From the NCBI GenBank assembly GCA_963924555.1, contig OZ004591.1, positions 3,348,001 to 3,412,000 of the forward strand: a stretch of DNA of 64,000 bases. Reading direction: 5' to 3'. Both the position numbers and the translations under genes were made by a program. The stretch's first letter is position 1. The number at the start of each line of letters is the position of its first letter. Below the pieces are notes generated by a model. That model saw only the letters and a program-made list of their open reading frames with translations. It was not told where the DNA came from and searched no databases. Positions 1-11,800 of this stretch are shown in pieces. The stretch is from Crambe crambe. Taxonomy: Eukaryota > Porifera > Demospongiae > Poecilosclerida > Crambeidae.

Positions 1-1754
1 TATCTGACATCAAGAAGAAAGGTTCAGAGTTCAGGGAGTATAAAAGAAAGATGACTGAGATGGGATGCAAGCGACCTGTTAAAATTATGAAGATGGGGAG
101 AGATCAAGAGCTAGAAATGGCTGTCTTTTTGTGGTTCAAACAGAAAAGAGAAGAAGGAATACCAATCACAGGTATTGTATTAGCTATCCATGCTGTGCAG
201 GCTAGAGTGTAAAAATTTTTTTTCACAGGCCCTATTCTTCAACCTAAAGCTATACAGCTTCATAAACAGCTATGTGAAGCTAGAAGTGGTGATGGGCCAA
301 TGAAAGAATTTTCAGCCTCTGATGGATGGCTATGGAGATTCTCTCGTAGGCATGGCATCCGACAACTTACCTTATAAGGTGAAAAACTGTCGGCTGACAA
401 ACCTGCAGCCAAGGAATTCATCTCGTCTTTTCAAGCTTTTGTTGAAGACAATCAATACACTCTTAATCGAATCTTCAATTGTGATGAGACAGGTTTATAT
501 TACAAGCTCTTACCACAAAAAACACTAGCATCTCATTTCGAAAAATCTGCTGATGGTCGAAAGAGTCAGAAGGAACGTGTTACAATAAATGCATGTTCAA
601 ATGCTCTAGGTACTATAAAGTTACCTTTGATTGGTAAATATAAAAATCCTCGATGCTTCAAGAACATCTCTAGAAATGCCCACCACTAATTTATGAAAAT
701 CAGCATAATGCATGGGTTAATACAGCAATATTCACTAAATGGTTCCATCAAAATTTTGTCCCCATTGTTCGGAAAAAATTACAAGAACTAGGTGTTGAGC
801 CAAAGGCTGTTCTTTTGCTTGATAATTGTTCTGCTCATCCTAGTGAAGACGAGTTAATGTCTAGTGATGGAAAATTTATTGCTAAATTTCTGCCCCCTAA
901 TGTTACTTCCTTAATCCAGCCAATGGACCAAAGTGTTTTGGAGTCTATCAAACATCGCTACAAAAGGAAGATACTTGAAGAACTAATTTTCAGAGATAAT
1001 GAAGGGGTATCTATCCTTGAATTTTTGAAAGGTTTAAATATGCTACGTGTTTCAACTCTAGTTGCAGCCTGCTGGAATGATATCCCTGCCAAAACCCTTC
1101 AGTTATCATGGAGAAAAATTTTACCTGAATGTGATGTTGATAAAGGAAGTAAAGAACCTGAACCTACTCAAGAATCTACTGATGAATTTACATCCTTGTT
1201 GCAAAGATTGGGACCTGACTTGACTGAAGATGAAGTAACCGATTGGCTGGGTAGTGATGAACATGATGTAGGATACGCTCACCTGACTGATAAAGAGATT
1301 ATATCAGACATTGTTCAAGAGTCTACTCAGGATGAGTCTGAGGACTCTGACACTGATGAAGGAACTGAAGAAGTCTCCAAAGTTACACATAGCTCAGCAG
1401 TGAAACTGTTTGATGGATGTCTTCAATGGCTACGAGAACAAGAAGAAGCATGTACATACAATATTAGTGTGCTTCAGGAATTAAGAGAACTGGCTGCAAA
1501 GAAACGTATCGGCTCACTCAAGCAGAAAAAAGTTTCTGATTATTTTTCTGCCTAGCTTGCTTTTTATTAGACTATACTCTATCAATACATGTCATGGTTG
1601 GACAACGTCCTCCTTGGAATGTAGCTATGATACTTGAAAAAATTAATTATATTCATGATCATGTAATTATATTCATTGCTTTCACTAATCCGAAAATTTC
1701 ACTAATCTGAACAGGCTCTGGTCCCAAGCTATTCGGATTAGTGAGGGTCCACTG
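1..1754 (+). mobile_element. pogo/Tigger DNA transposon, right part
   Basis: Right-hand portion of a Tc1/mariner-superfamily pogo/Tigger element; the left end lies outside the window. The right terminus reads inward from 1754 as CAGTGGACCCTCACTAATCC, followed outside by the TA dinucleotide expected of a target-site duplication. The segment 1684-1754 repeats the CACTAATCCGAA-type motif, as Tigger ends do. The transposase remnant (3-1555) is on the plus strand. Most likely inserted in the first intron of the leftward V-ATPase A gene, though no second exon of that gene is visible in the window to prove it. Confidence 0.85.
3..1555 (+). pseudogene. Tigger/jerky-type DDE transposase, broken
   Basis: Remnant of a CENP-B/jerky/Tigger-family DDE transposase. 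Recognisable pieces: an N-terminal helix-turn-helix region ending in W-R-F-S-R-R-H-G-I (about 330-360), the first catalytic aspartate in NCDETGLYYK (about 480), the second in LLDNCSAHPS (about 810), and the third in PPNVTSLIQPMDQ (about 895-930). The last open stretch (815-1555) gives about 246 residues with an acidic C-terminal tail. The copy is inactive: in-frame stops occur near 209 and 376 and a frameshift near 680. The reading frame before the first stop is already open at the window edge, so the true start lies to the left. Confidence 0.85.
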
Positions 1755-2103
1755 TAATATGCACATGCAAGGCGCTCTCTTCTTGCTTTCTCTAAGCGAG
1801 TGAAGCTGCTACCTCTGCTATCTCTAACCTGATATCATGAGACTTCTCCATCGATGTAGTTCAACTCCTAGATCCTGTGACTGTGATAAAATAATTTGTA
1901 AAGCCAGTCACATTTTATTAATCTTTACGTGAGCACGTGATTCTCCATAAGCAATACATGCAAAGTATTATCGTTCAAATTCCTGGGGAATGAAACAAAA
2001 CTGGTATAGCACACTCACCAGACCCTTCCGCTTTTTCACACATAGGGTCTGGTTCACAAGACTACTTTGGTAGCATGCAACACCTTAAAGTAATGTACAG
2101 ATA

Positions 2104-2385
2104 CAGTGTAACCTCAGTCATCTTGGTTATCTGGAACCTTGTTTATCCAGATTAGGAAATAGTGATTAATACATGCACTACAATGTTATTTTCTGAGAGT
2201 GCTTTGCACAGGCACATAATTAGCAACTGCATAACAAGCTACACTGTTCTAAGCTGTTAATACTAGCTTTAAAAAAATTCCAAACAACCAACATAACCTC
2301 AACACTATTATTTCACTTATCCAGACTAATTCACTTATACGGCAGCCTGGAAAAAATGCTTGGACAAAGGTGTCCTGGATCACTC
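2104..2385. repeat. pogo-like MITE, copy 1
   Basis: Short non-coding element beginning TA/CAGTGTAACC and containing GGTTATCTGGAACC, then a shared core with the copy at 17788-18050: GAGAGTGCTT, CACTGTTCTA, then CTTATCCAGACTAATTCAC near the end. The right end is eroded (GTGTCCTGGATCAC). No coding capacity. Confidence 0.6.
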
Positions 2386-2604
2386 GAGCCAATAGGGAGT
2401 GTTATTTAAGACTGCATATAAAGCAAGAACTTGTGCCTAGAGCTAATAGAATACAGACCAGCAAGCTAATATCAAGGTCTAGAATCACTAGACTAGCCAC
2501 ACCACCATAAGCCTACAATTAATGAAGAGTGTGCATGCAAGATTGCCCACACCCGATATGATAGCAAGAATTTGTCCTTCTTACTTGCTATTCAGAATAC
2601 TCAC

Positions 2605-2686
2605 CAGGTCCAGAAACTCCAAAAACGTATCCATAATCGCTTTCTTTTTCTGCATCCACCATTCTAGGTGCGCTTTTATCAGTCAT
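2605..2686 (-). CDS. ATP6V1A: V-ATPase catalytic subunit A, first coding exon
   Basis: Reading leftward from an ATG at 2686, 27 codons plus one base end at a consensus donor (G/gtgagt) at 2604. The exon encodes an N-terminus with E-K-E-S-D-Y-G-Y-V-F-G-V-S-G-P. This matches the start of the V-type H+-ATPase subunit A family, where E-K-E-S-x-x-G-Y-V-x-G-V-S-G-P opens the N-terminal beta-barrel. The family product is the ATP-hydrolysing subunit of the V1 sector that acidifies endosomes and lysosomes. The remaining exons must lie left of the window; I found no second exon between 1755 and 2604. The assignment rests on a short but distinctive motif plus correct splice and start signals. An alternative start is the methionine at codon 9. 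Confidence 0.8.
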
Positions 2687-2853
2687 GGTACGTAACACTG
2701 AGTAGATTGTTCCTTGGATTACTTAAGACCTGCGGATAGTTCTATCTAGCCAGCCAGCAGCTAACGACAATCATGTGACATGCAAGCTTATGCATGGTAA
2801 AGATCGCCTTGTCAATATACGATCTGCGCATATCGCATGCTAGCTATAGAGAT
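2687..2853. promoter_or_regulatory. Bidirectional promoter, ATP6V1A / CRAMP1
   Basis: The two divergent start codons are 167 bp apart, so both 5' UTRs and core promoters must overlap here unless there are upstream non-coding exons. The interval contains an E-box of the form TCATGTGACA at 2771-2780, resembling the M-box/CLEAR class bound by MITF/TFE factors that control V-ATPase genes in vertebrates, and several partly palindromic CATGC/GCATG stretches. No TATA box is evident. Promoter function is inferred from the arrangement. Confidence 0.6.
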
Positions 2854-5800
2854 ATGGATACATATACGGGAAAGAAGGTGCTATCTCCAGTAGTATTTGA
2901 TCGAGATGATGATTCCAAGGTATGCTGATTAATCAGTCAGTTTGAGCTTAATCGGACCTTAGACGGGACTAATAAACTGCTTGGAAAAAAGTCAGGATAA
3001 TTTGAAATTATGAATGCCCCTCGTAACTTTGACGAATACATGGAGCTACCTTACCAATTCACATGCAGGTAGAATCAACTATAACCTCTGAAGTTTGGTT
3101 ATGCAGCTCCATGAAACATTGAAGTTAGTAGGGGGTATTCATAATTACCCTGCATTCAGAATTACCTTAGATAGCCTGGGGACAGGTCTGTACAGAATCC
3201 ACATTCAGTTGATGATCTTCTCAAGATTCCCTTTGGGCTCACATTGCCCACAGATATGAAACAGAAGGAGGTCACTCCCATACACTGTACATACGTTTGC
3301 GACTGGGGTCAAGATTTTTGACCACCCAAAAATCTTGACCATGCTCAGAAATTTCCCTTGAGCTGTTGACCATAGTACCATACAGCTGGCCGGTCGGCTA
3401 ATGACGTAATGCACTTTGTGGTGTATTACGCATGCGCAATAATTAAGAAGACATTGCAAGTAATTGCTCTATTTCAGCAAACGTGATGGGGAAAAAGATT
3501 TCATTCGGGACTGCCTGAACTACAACCAATGTTTCATTGTCAGTTTAAGGAGAGAGCCATCTAATATCGTAGAGAGCAATGCTATCATGGTGATAACAAA
3601 ATCTTAAAGCTCTTTGATGTCACAATTCACACAACTCTAGCTACTTGTATTGAATCACCAGGTTTTTATTATACATCTTTCTACTTCAAGCATATCCCAA
3701 GTTTTATGATTACATATAATATAATAAAATGTGCTCCCATAGAACCATAGATAGTACTATTATACCAGAACTTACTAGCTGTAGCTATTATAGAAACTTC
3801 TAAATGTAAGACAAAGGTTATGATTGTATCCAGCTACTTTTCTTAGTTGTTATTGTTCAGTGAAGATTTTCGCCCGAGTCATGTCTTGACCCTTTGACCG
3901 AAACGGTAAAGAGATGTTGACCATCTGACTGGAACTGAAATCTATCTTGACCCCTTGACCCCACTTTTACCCCGGTCGTGAACGTATGTACAGTGTATGG
4001 GAGTGACCTCCCCCTGTGAAAGTGCTTTTAGGCACAGGAAACCACTGTTCCTCTATTTGATTGTTAGGTACTATTTCTATATTGGTACAGAAAATATGCT
4101 TATCAAAGCGTCAAGGAAAGCAAAAAATTCAAAGTTATGAATGTTCTGAAATTCCCAAGAATACAGGTATTTCTTCAATGTTCTTTCAGTAATTTTAGTA
4201 TTTAGTTCTGAAACTGCTTTCGTTGTCAAACTAAAATAGACTTGAACCAGGTGATAGCTGGATAGCAAATTATATAGTGGTATCTACATACATAATAATT
4301 ATGCAGTCATGAATTAATTCATAATAGCTGAATCAAAGATTGGAAAAGTTAAGCGACACACCTGGTCAGCTACTGCAGTTGAATTATTTTTCGAAGGACT
4401 GTATCAGGTATATTTGTGAATCAGATCTACTATATGATTCTCAACTGTGTTAAAATGCAGCATGGGAAAGATTTCCCAAAAATTCTGGATTATATGCTGA
4501 CCAGACAACGGAAAATGAATAATTTCATCATTTCTGGCTTGACAAAAAATCAAGTAAGTATCATGTTTATGATAAGCACTGGTTGTAATAATGAAGTTTG
4601 AGATCTTTTAAACAAAATTGAGATTTGAGATACGTTAGATACCAAGACCAAGGGATCTACGATATTTTGAGGGTGTTACTAAGGGGTTGAGGGTTTGTAA
4701 ATATGATTACCGTAGATCCTGTCATTGATGTATAGCAAGCACATAGCAATTAGAATAAAGGCTTCAAATGAAGCGCTAAAGTTAGCAAGTCAGCTATCAT
4801 GCATAAATTCTGAGCCAAATTATTCCATTGAAGGCTTTTCAGTTTATACACTTGGAAATATGAACTCACTAAGTCATTTGGGCTATCTTCAGTACCTTTT
4901 TAGCTTTGCATGGTTCAAGCTTCCTTAAAAGTCCATGCCAATTCTTAACTTCTTTCTACCCAATAGTCACCACTTGCTGCACAGAGATATATGCCCCACC
5001 CCCTAAAATTTTCAGCATTCAATTTTTGCCCCCTCTTCAGAACTTTTCTAAAATTAATTAAGGCCTGCATATATATGTAATGTTTAGGTTTCCAGGGTAG
5101 ATTATATGTGTAATTCAGTAATTGCATACACACATCACCTAAACCTATAATTTTAATTGACTATATTATCATATATATAGGTACGTTTTTTTTATTATCG
5201 TACTTGGCATAAAGTGGAACTTTTACTCAATGACCCATCATCTCTTGCTGGTAAATTGACTGTACTGCTGGCTGGTAAATTGATTTGCTAGCCATTAATT
5301 ATTTTTCTCCTTTCATAATCAATATTCTCACATCTTGATAGCTACATATGCATGTATGACTTGCCTTATTATAACTGCTCTGTCAATGATTTATTTGGCA
5401 ATAGAAAACTCAGAGGTATACTCATCCATCTCTCTCAGCTCTTTCATGAGGTGCATGTACGTATGCATATGTATGATCTGATTGGCGCTGGACCTGGTCC
5501 ACTACATTACTGGACTGGGTCCAGGGTCCAGTGAACCAAGTCCAGAGGTCCATTACATTACTGGACTGGGTCCAGGGATCCAGTGGACCAGGTCCAGAGG
5601 TCCAGAGGTCTAGTGGACTGGATTCAGAGGGGGAGAAAATGTGTCACATCAATCTGCAAGGTATGGACCTGATCCACTGGACCCAGTCCAGTAATATAAT
5701 GGACCTCTGGATCCAGTCCACTAAACCTCTGGATCTTTGGTCCTGGTCTATCAGACCTCTGGACCCAGTCCACTGGACCACTGGACTGCACCCTAGTATC

Positions 5801-8800
5801 ATGCACACTACGTATGTTATGCTATAATAGCACTTGTAAGATTAAAGTCACACAACTATCTTTTGTCCTGATTGGTTCTGTATACAATGAAAAATGTCAT
5901 GTTTTATGTACTGTTTTGTCAGGCCATGTGGGAATATGTACATAATGTAACTACCCTTACCAAATTCATTTTTAGACAAAAAAGGTAAAAGTATCCAATC
6001 ATCCATTGAAGATGTTACTCAACCAGTAGAATTTTGCAATGATTCAGCATTAGAAGATGGTGACATTCATCTTGATTCATCAGTGGATGAAACAGAAGAA
6101 TTGCTGAGTTTATCTCCCAGAAAAACTACGGACATGGAATGTATTTCTGAAGGTGTGTATCTGAGTTGCTCTATACACAATGCTTAATACAAAGGTTATA
6201 ATCCTTGAATACCAGTTATATAATGCATGCTGCCCATATCGGAGTAGCTAGTTATGTAGTAACTTATTTCTCAAATGCTCATTGAGGTGATCAATGTGGG
6301 AAGATTTTCTTACTGTGTATCAATTTTTCCCCTTCAAGTCAATTTCCAGTATTGCATTATGTACATTATCAGGTACTTTTGTGACATAGCGAGCCATACA
6401 TCAAGGTCAAAGTTCAATGCAATTATGCATTCTATTGATTGGAAACTGTCAGCAGAGATAGTTATTTCTTTAGAGCTAAGGTTTATTGTGTGTATGTAGC
6501 TACTGGACTTCTGCACACACCCATAAGTAATGCTAAATCTCATGCTCAGTTTGTATGGGTGGAGAATCAGAGCCTGGACATGAGAACCCTATCTTTCGCT
6601 TTGCCTTATTAATATTATTACCCCAATACTCTTATGTATGAATCAATAAACATACTTTACAGATGTTAGCTATAGTCCTCCAAATATTGATAGCGACAGA
6701 ACTCAATACATAATGGAAAAGAATTTGGATGTATCAAGTTCTTACAAGGTATGTGCCAAGAATCGCTTTGGGATTTATAGTAGATACTTACATGTGTTTT
6801 TAGGGTGACAAACGAAAAGATTCATTGATTGTAAATGGTATTAGACATAGTTTGGATCTCGTAGCTCTCATATGTTACTGGAGATTAAAGAAGAAATATC
6901 CAGGTAAAGTGATTTTCTTATGACTCCATGCATCATCAGCAGCATGTACGTATGTGTCCATTATGTATGTCTAGATCTGTGGTATTTGACAAAAATAACA
7001 ACATTCAAATCAATGATTGTAATTGATGAAAAATAGGAATTTAGTTACATTGCTTCAATATTATAGCTGGAGAACACAGTTTTGCAAGGAAACTATCAGA
7101 ATTAGTATATCTTGGGTGAGTTTATTATATTTATTTTATATGCATAATTGTACCCACAAGTTATATATGTGGCTATGTAAATGGATGTTAATTGTAGATT
7201 TGACTACTGATCAGGCAGCCCCACCCATTAACTTTATAGAAATAAGATAGTTAGATCTTACAGGGATTGGAAACTCCGTACTTTAGAAATGACAACATCC
7301 GTGTTGTTGCGTTGGTGGGCTATGGCATGCACACATCTACAATTGGTGGATAATACACCATAATAGTTGCAGCATTATCATGGCAAAAGCTAATTTTGCT
7401 ACTTCATGCATGTATCAACCCTCAGGATATGTGGGTGAAGCATTGATTTAAAACTCCACGAATCATAGCAGCAGTAGAGATAGCTGAGAAAAATCAGTTT
7501 GAACTATTATGAATGAGTGGCAGGATGTTCGGAGAAAGTATATGTGGGTAGTTTAAGATCCTATAAACCATATAAAGTTTTTTTAAAGGGTGGCAGGCTG
7601 TGGGCGAAGAAACAGAAGTTTTGGAAGTGAGTATGAAGGGAGAAATAGTTGGAAGTATTTTGAAGAATAAGGATGTAAATGGTGTAGAGTTAGATGTACA
7701 ATTTAATATATATGATTGCTGAGGAATGGACAAGTAATCAAGGTTTCTTTTGTTGGTGCATACATGGAGATTTACAATCTACAACATGTCATTACAGTAC
7801 TCATAAGCACTCTGAACCAACTTAGTGCCTCAGAGAAAAGAGGAAGAGGAGTATGCATGCACAACTAAGACTTATGTTGCTTGATCTACACAAAGTTCTA
7901 GTAATATGAGCGCAAAAATTCCTTCTAAATAAAAAGGTTAAGTAGGGATAGCCTAAAATCTAGCTGGGCTATAAAATGTACTGCAGTCTTGTACGACAAC
8001 AATCCCTACATTTACATCCACTGCCTATAGGTAGCTATGGCAGTTGTAAATGTTTTCATACGAGGCTGCAGTACATTATACAGCCCAGTACTATACAACA
8101 CCAGATCTAGATAAACCTTATCTTTTTAGGCACAGTCACTGGTGATTGAAGAATTTTGTTAGCTATTATATTATTTAAGCCCAAGATACCACAGCTAACC
8201 ATGATATCACATGCTAATAGTATGCTGTTCAAAATAGCCAAAGTAGTAGCTCTTCTACTGCTTCTGGCTAAGTTAGCCCATCAAAAAATGAGTAGAAAAA
8301 AGAATAAGGCCACCGCATAGCAATGTACCATCATCCCTGTTCAGTTGAGCATGGTTGTTCCTGTATGTGACTAAGGCAATTAGCCAATTATATGCATGTG
8401 CATTAACACGGAGCACCACTTATATTTTATTTACTATACAAATGAACTATTAGGTTAATAATAGCATAACTAGTTATAGATGTTGTGCCAGGATTCTTCA
8501 TTAATTACAGCCCTTATTCCCTCTTGTATTATGTTTCGACTCTCAACGCCCGATTATTTTTTAGTGTCTTATAAGCATTAGGGTTCTTGCCCCTCTGGTG
8601 TTGACATCTGAAAATTTTCTCCAAAGGTCCTGGGAAATTCGTTCATTTAAGAAAACTTTACTCCTGGTATATTTTAAAAATATACTTGACAAGCTCAAAC
8701 TGAAACTGAAAAGATTTTAGGTAGCTAGCTAACTATAGCTGTTACTAACGTTTACTTGGGATTTTAATCCTGGCTGCATTAAAGAACAAAGATTGTAGCT

Positions 8801-11800
8801 CTTCCAATCAGTACTTCAAAAGTATTCTCTTGTCATTATATCGAAATTATAATGGGAGGGTGCATACATTAGTTCTTCTAGAAAAGGTATACATTCATAT
8901 CTTACAGCTAGTCTAGAGTCATCAGCAGATGTATTTTGCAGCTGAAATGGCTTTCCAGCTCATCGCATTAGTGAATCAAAGAACTCATCAAAGTATTTCA
9001 CAAACTTGATGGTTTCCCTCACATCTTTCCTGTCACTGAAAAAGAGGGCATTGGCAACTGATTCACTGAGAATATTTATAGTCATACGATTATAGCCAAG
9101 TGCTACGTGTTCCATCATCATATATTTCTAGTACACAAGCAGCCAAATCAACTCTCATCTTGGAGTAATTCCTCACTGTTTTAATGAGATGAGGAGGAAA
9201 AGGATTTCTCAATCCTCTGGTGCAAAAGGGTTGGGCATTTTGCGAGTGATGTCATGATCTTTATTACTCAGTCCATACATCTTCAAAAGACTGAGTAATC
9301 ATCACATGTCACACCAAGAACTCAGTGTCACATTGATGAGAATAATTAATGGCCTCCCAAAAGATGTGGTCGCCTTTCAAATTTGCACATAATTATAAAC
9401 TGGGCATAGGTGAATTGATATCCGGACAATAGTGGGACTGACTATCAACACTAGCTTACACTTTGCGAGTGGTTTGTACTATTCTGCTATTCCATGATGT
9501 GATCATATCACCTAGGTTAGTAAATCCAACCAGCTCCCCAGAATGCTTATCATAATACCAGCTCTTCTTTCTATTAAAACCATTATATCTTTGATGGAGT
9601 TTAACTATTTATTATGATTATCATAACCATACATGCAGGCCAATATAAAAATTGGCCTGCATTCATACAAGTCTATGTCACACATGAAATAATACCTTGA
9701 GTGTGTCCATCAACATTTGATCTACCTCATTTAAGTAGCCAATGGTTGCTGTAGTATAATTTCATAGTGTACATTGGGACTGCAACTGCAGCACACCGGA
9801 ATTCCTTGATAGGTCGTGGCAGAATGCCATCAAATCCCTCAATTATTCTTGCATTAGTTAGCTTAGAATGTTGCTCCCAAAATATTTGTCGACAAATTTG
9901 AAGGATACTGCTTTGTAATTTCAGAGAAATTCTCTCTTGTGATCTCCTTCAAATCTTCCCCCACTCCCTTGATGATATTGACACCTTTCTTTGAAATCAA
10001 TTCTTTCACTCTCTTCCTTGTCCTTACAATAGTTTATCGAGCTACCAGGTACTTATTTTTTAGGTTATGTGTTTTTTTCTTTAATGTTTTTGCTTGCATG
10101 TACCTTTAGTTGAAGTATAAAGCATTGTGTGACTAGCTTGTTCTTGCCCACAAGTTCACAGCTTTTGTTAGTCCTGAGCACTTGTTCATTTCTTGTAGTG
10201 GGTAATAATAGTACCAAACTGTTATCTTTTTGAGTGGCCACATAATTGTATGTAGCAGACAGGTGAATTTTTTCATGCTATAATAAACAGTATATGGCCT
10301 GCTCACATGTCTGAAACTGCACAACTGAATATACTCAGTGCACAATGTATTCATCACCAGCCTATTATAGTACAATGAAATCACCACTATGCTATAAAAT
10401 TGCTATTTACCACTATGGAGGTTACTGTTGGCTTTAATTTGTAGAGAAATTATGAGAGAGGTTTCTTCACTGTGTTTGTTCTTCCAATTTTTGGCTCTCC
10501 TTGCAGTTTATATAAAAAGGGGCCCATGAGTAAAAAACTACTGTAGTTTCTTATTCACGAAACATCCCATAGCTAACCGCTTACTCATCTCGGTAAAATT
10601 GTCGCTCTTCCATTTGACAGTACATGAATTTTCCTGAAATCCACTCCTAGATGTGGTCAATAATTGGCACACGCTAGTATTGAGTTTCCAATCCCCATAA
10701 GGATAAGAACACATAACGCCACTTCATTTATTAGTGTATTAATTATGTTACTGTTAATTACATTGGATGCTACATAACTTAATTGTGCTCACAGGGAGCT
10801 GATTAGGTGTCTTTGTTATCATGGATAATGACAATCTGGTTTTCATGCATGCATGCATTATAACTATGTGGACACATCAGAAATGAAATGTGTATACTTC
10901 TAAGCCAATGCATTTGATAGCAAGTGAGTAAGTGAGTGCTAAGATTTTGTTGTCAACTGGTTGTATACAAAATACTTGGACTCTTAAGTGTATATCTGAG
11001 CTCATGACCCTGTCATAAAATCCTTGCACACAATTCAAGAAATGTGTAGTTTAACTGAGTGACACACATGCACTTCCATAGCAATTGACCATTGAGCCAT
11101 ATATATAAGGGGCCACTAAGAAATTGAATAAAGGATATTTATTTTTCTTCTTTAAGTTTTAACATTGCAGGAAGACAAGATAAGCCTAGGGTCTCATGCA
11201 GTGAATTAACAAGTCACTATTAGATGTGTTGAATGGCAATCCATGATATTAGTTTTGGCCTTTGACCTCACAAATTTTGGTTGTAGCAAATTAGTCCTTT
11301 TTAGTAGTGGAAATTCTTCTGAACACTTGGTGCCTTTGGTCGATCCAGTACACTCCAGTCCAAGTAGCCCTAATGCATCTTGCTAAGAGTTGAAGAGAGT
11401 TGGTACTTTTGCTCACTCCAATTGAATATGTTGCATGTGTACATACCTGCAGCTTCTGCTGACAGCAATTACTACACATGGTTTGCTTTCAAGATATCTA
11501 TGTTTTAGAATACACAAAATGTGTCTCTTTAAAATTATCATCTGTGACTGTTTGTGTTCATATAATAAATTTTGCTATGTTATTTCATGATTATAGGGCT
11601 ACAACTATTCCTGGAAGAGTTAAAGGGAAGCGGCGTTCTCAGTATGTTGCTTAAGTAATTATTTTAAATATTTATCAGGTATTAATTTTTAGATTCTTTC
11701 AAGGGCCAACCGCATACATATACCAAGTAGAATTTTGAGCAGTTAGGTAGATGTTTAGTAAAGGTCGTCACACGAATGAGCTGTTCAAGGGGTGGGGTTT

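Larger units (their letters stand above)
7263..10695 (-). mobile_element. P-superfamily (THAP9-like) DNA transposon, decayed
   Basis: Candidate 3.4-kb element in CRAMP1 intron 8, orientated against the gene. The ends are inverted: GGGATTGGAAACTC at 7263-7276 and its complement at 10682-10695, with partial match beyond (CGTACT against AATACT). Inside on the minus strand are P-transposase fragments (8936-10020). I could not see an 8-bp target duplication, so the exact boundaries are uncertain. It contains a nested fold-back at about 7935-8110. Confidence 0.6.

Noticed and set aside
4725..4928. 67-codon open frame in CRAMP1 intron 3
   Set aside because: Located between exons that join cleanly (4553 to 5181); no motif and no splice partners in the right phase.
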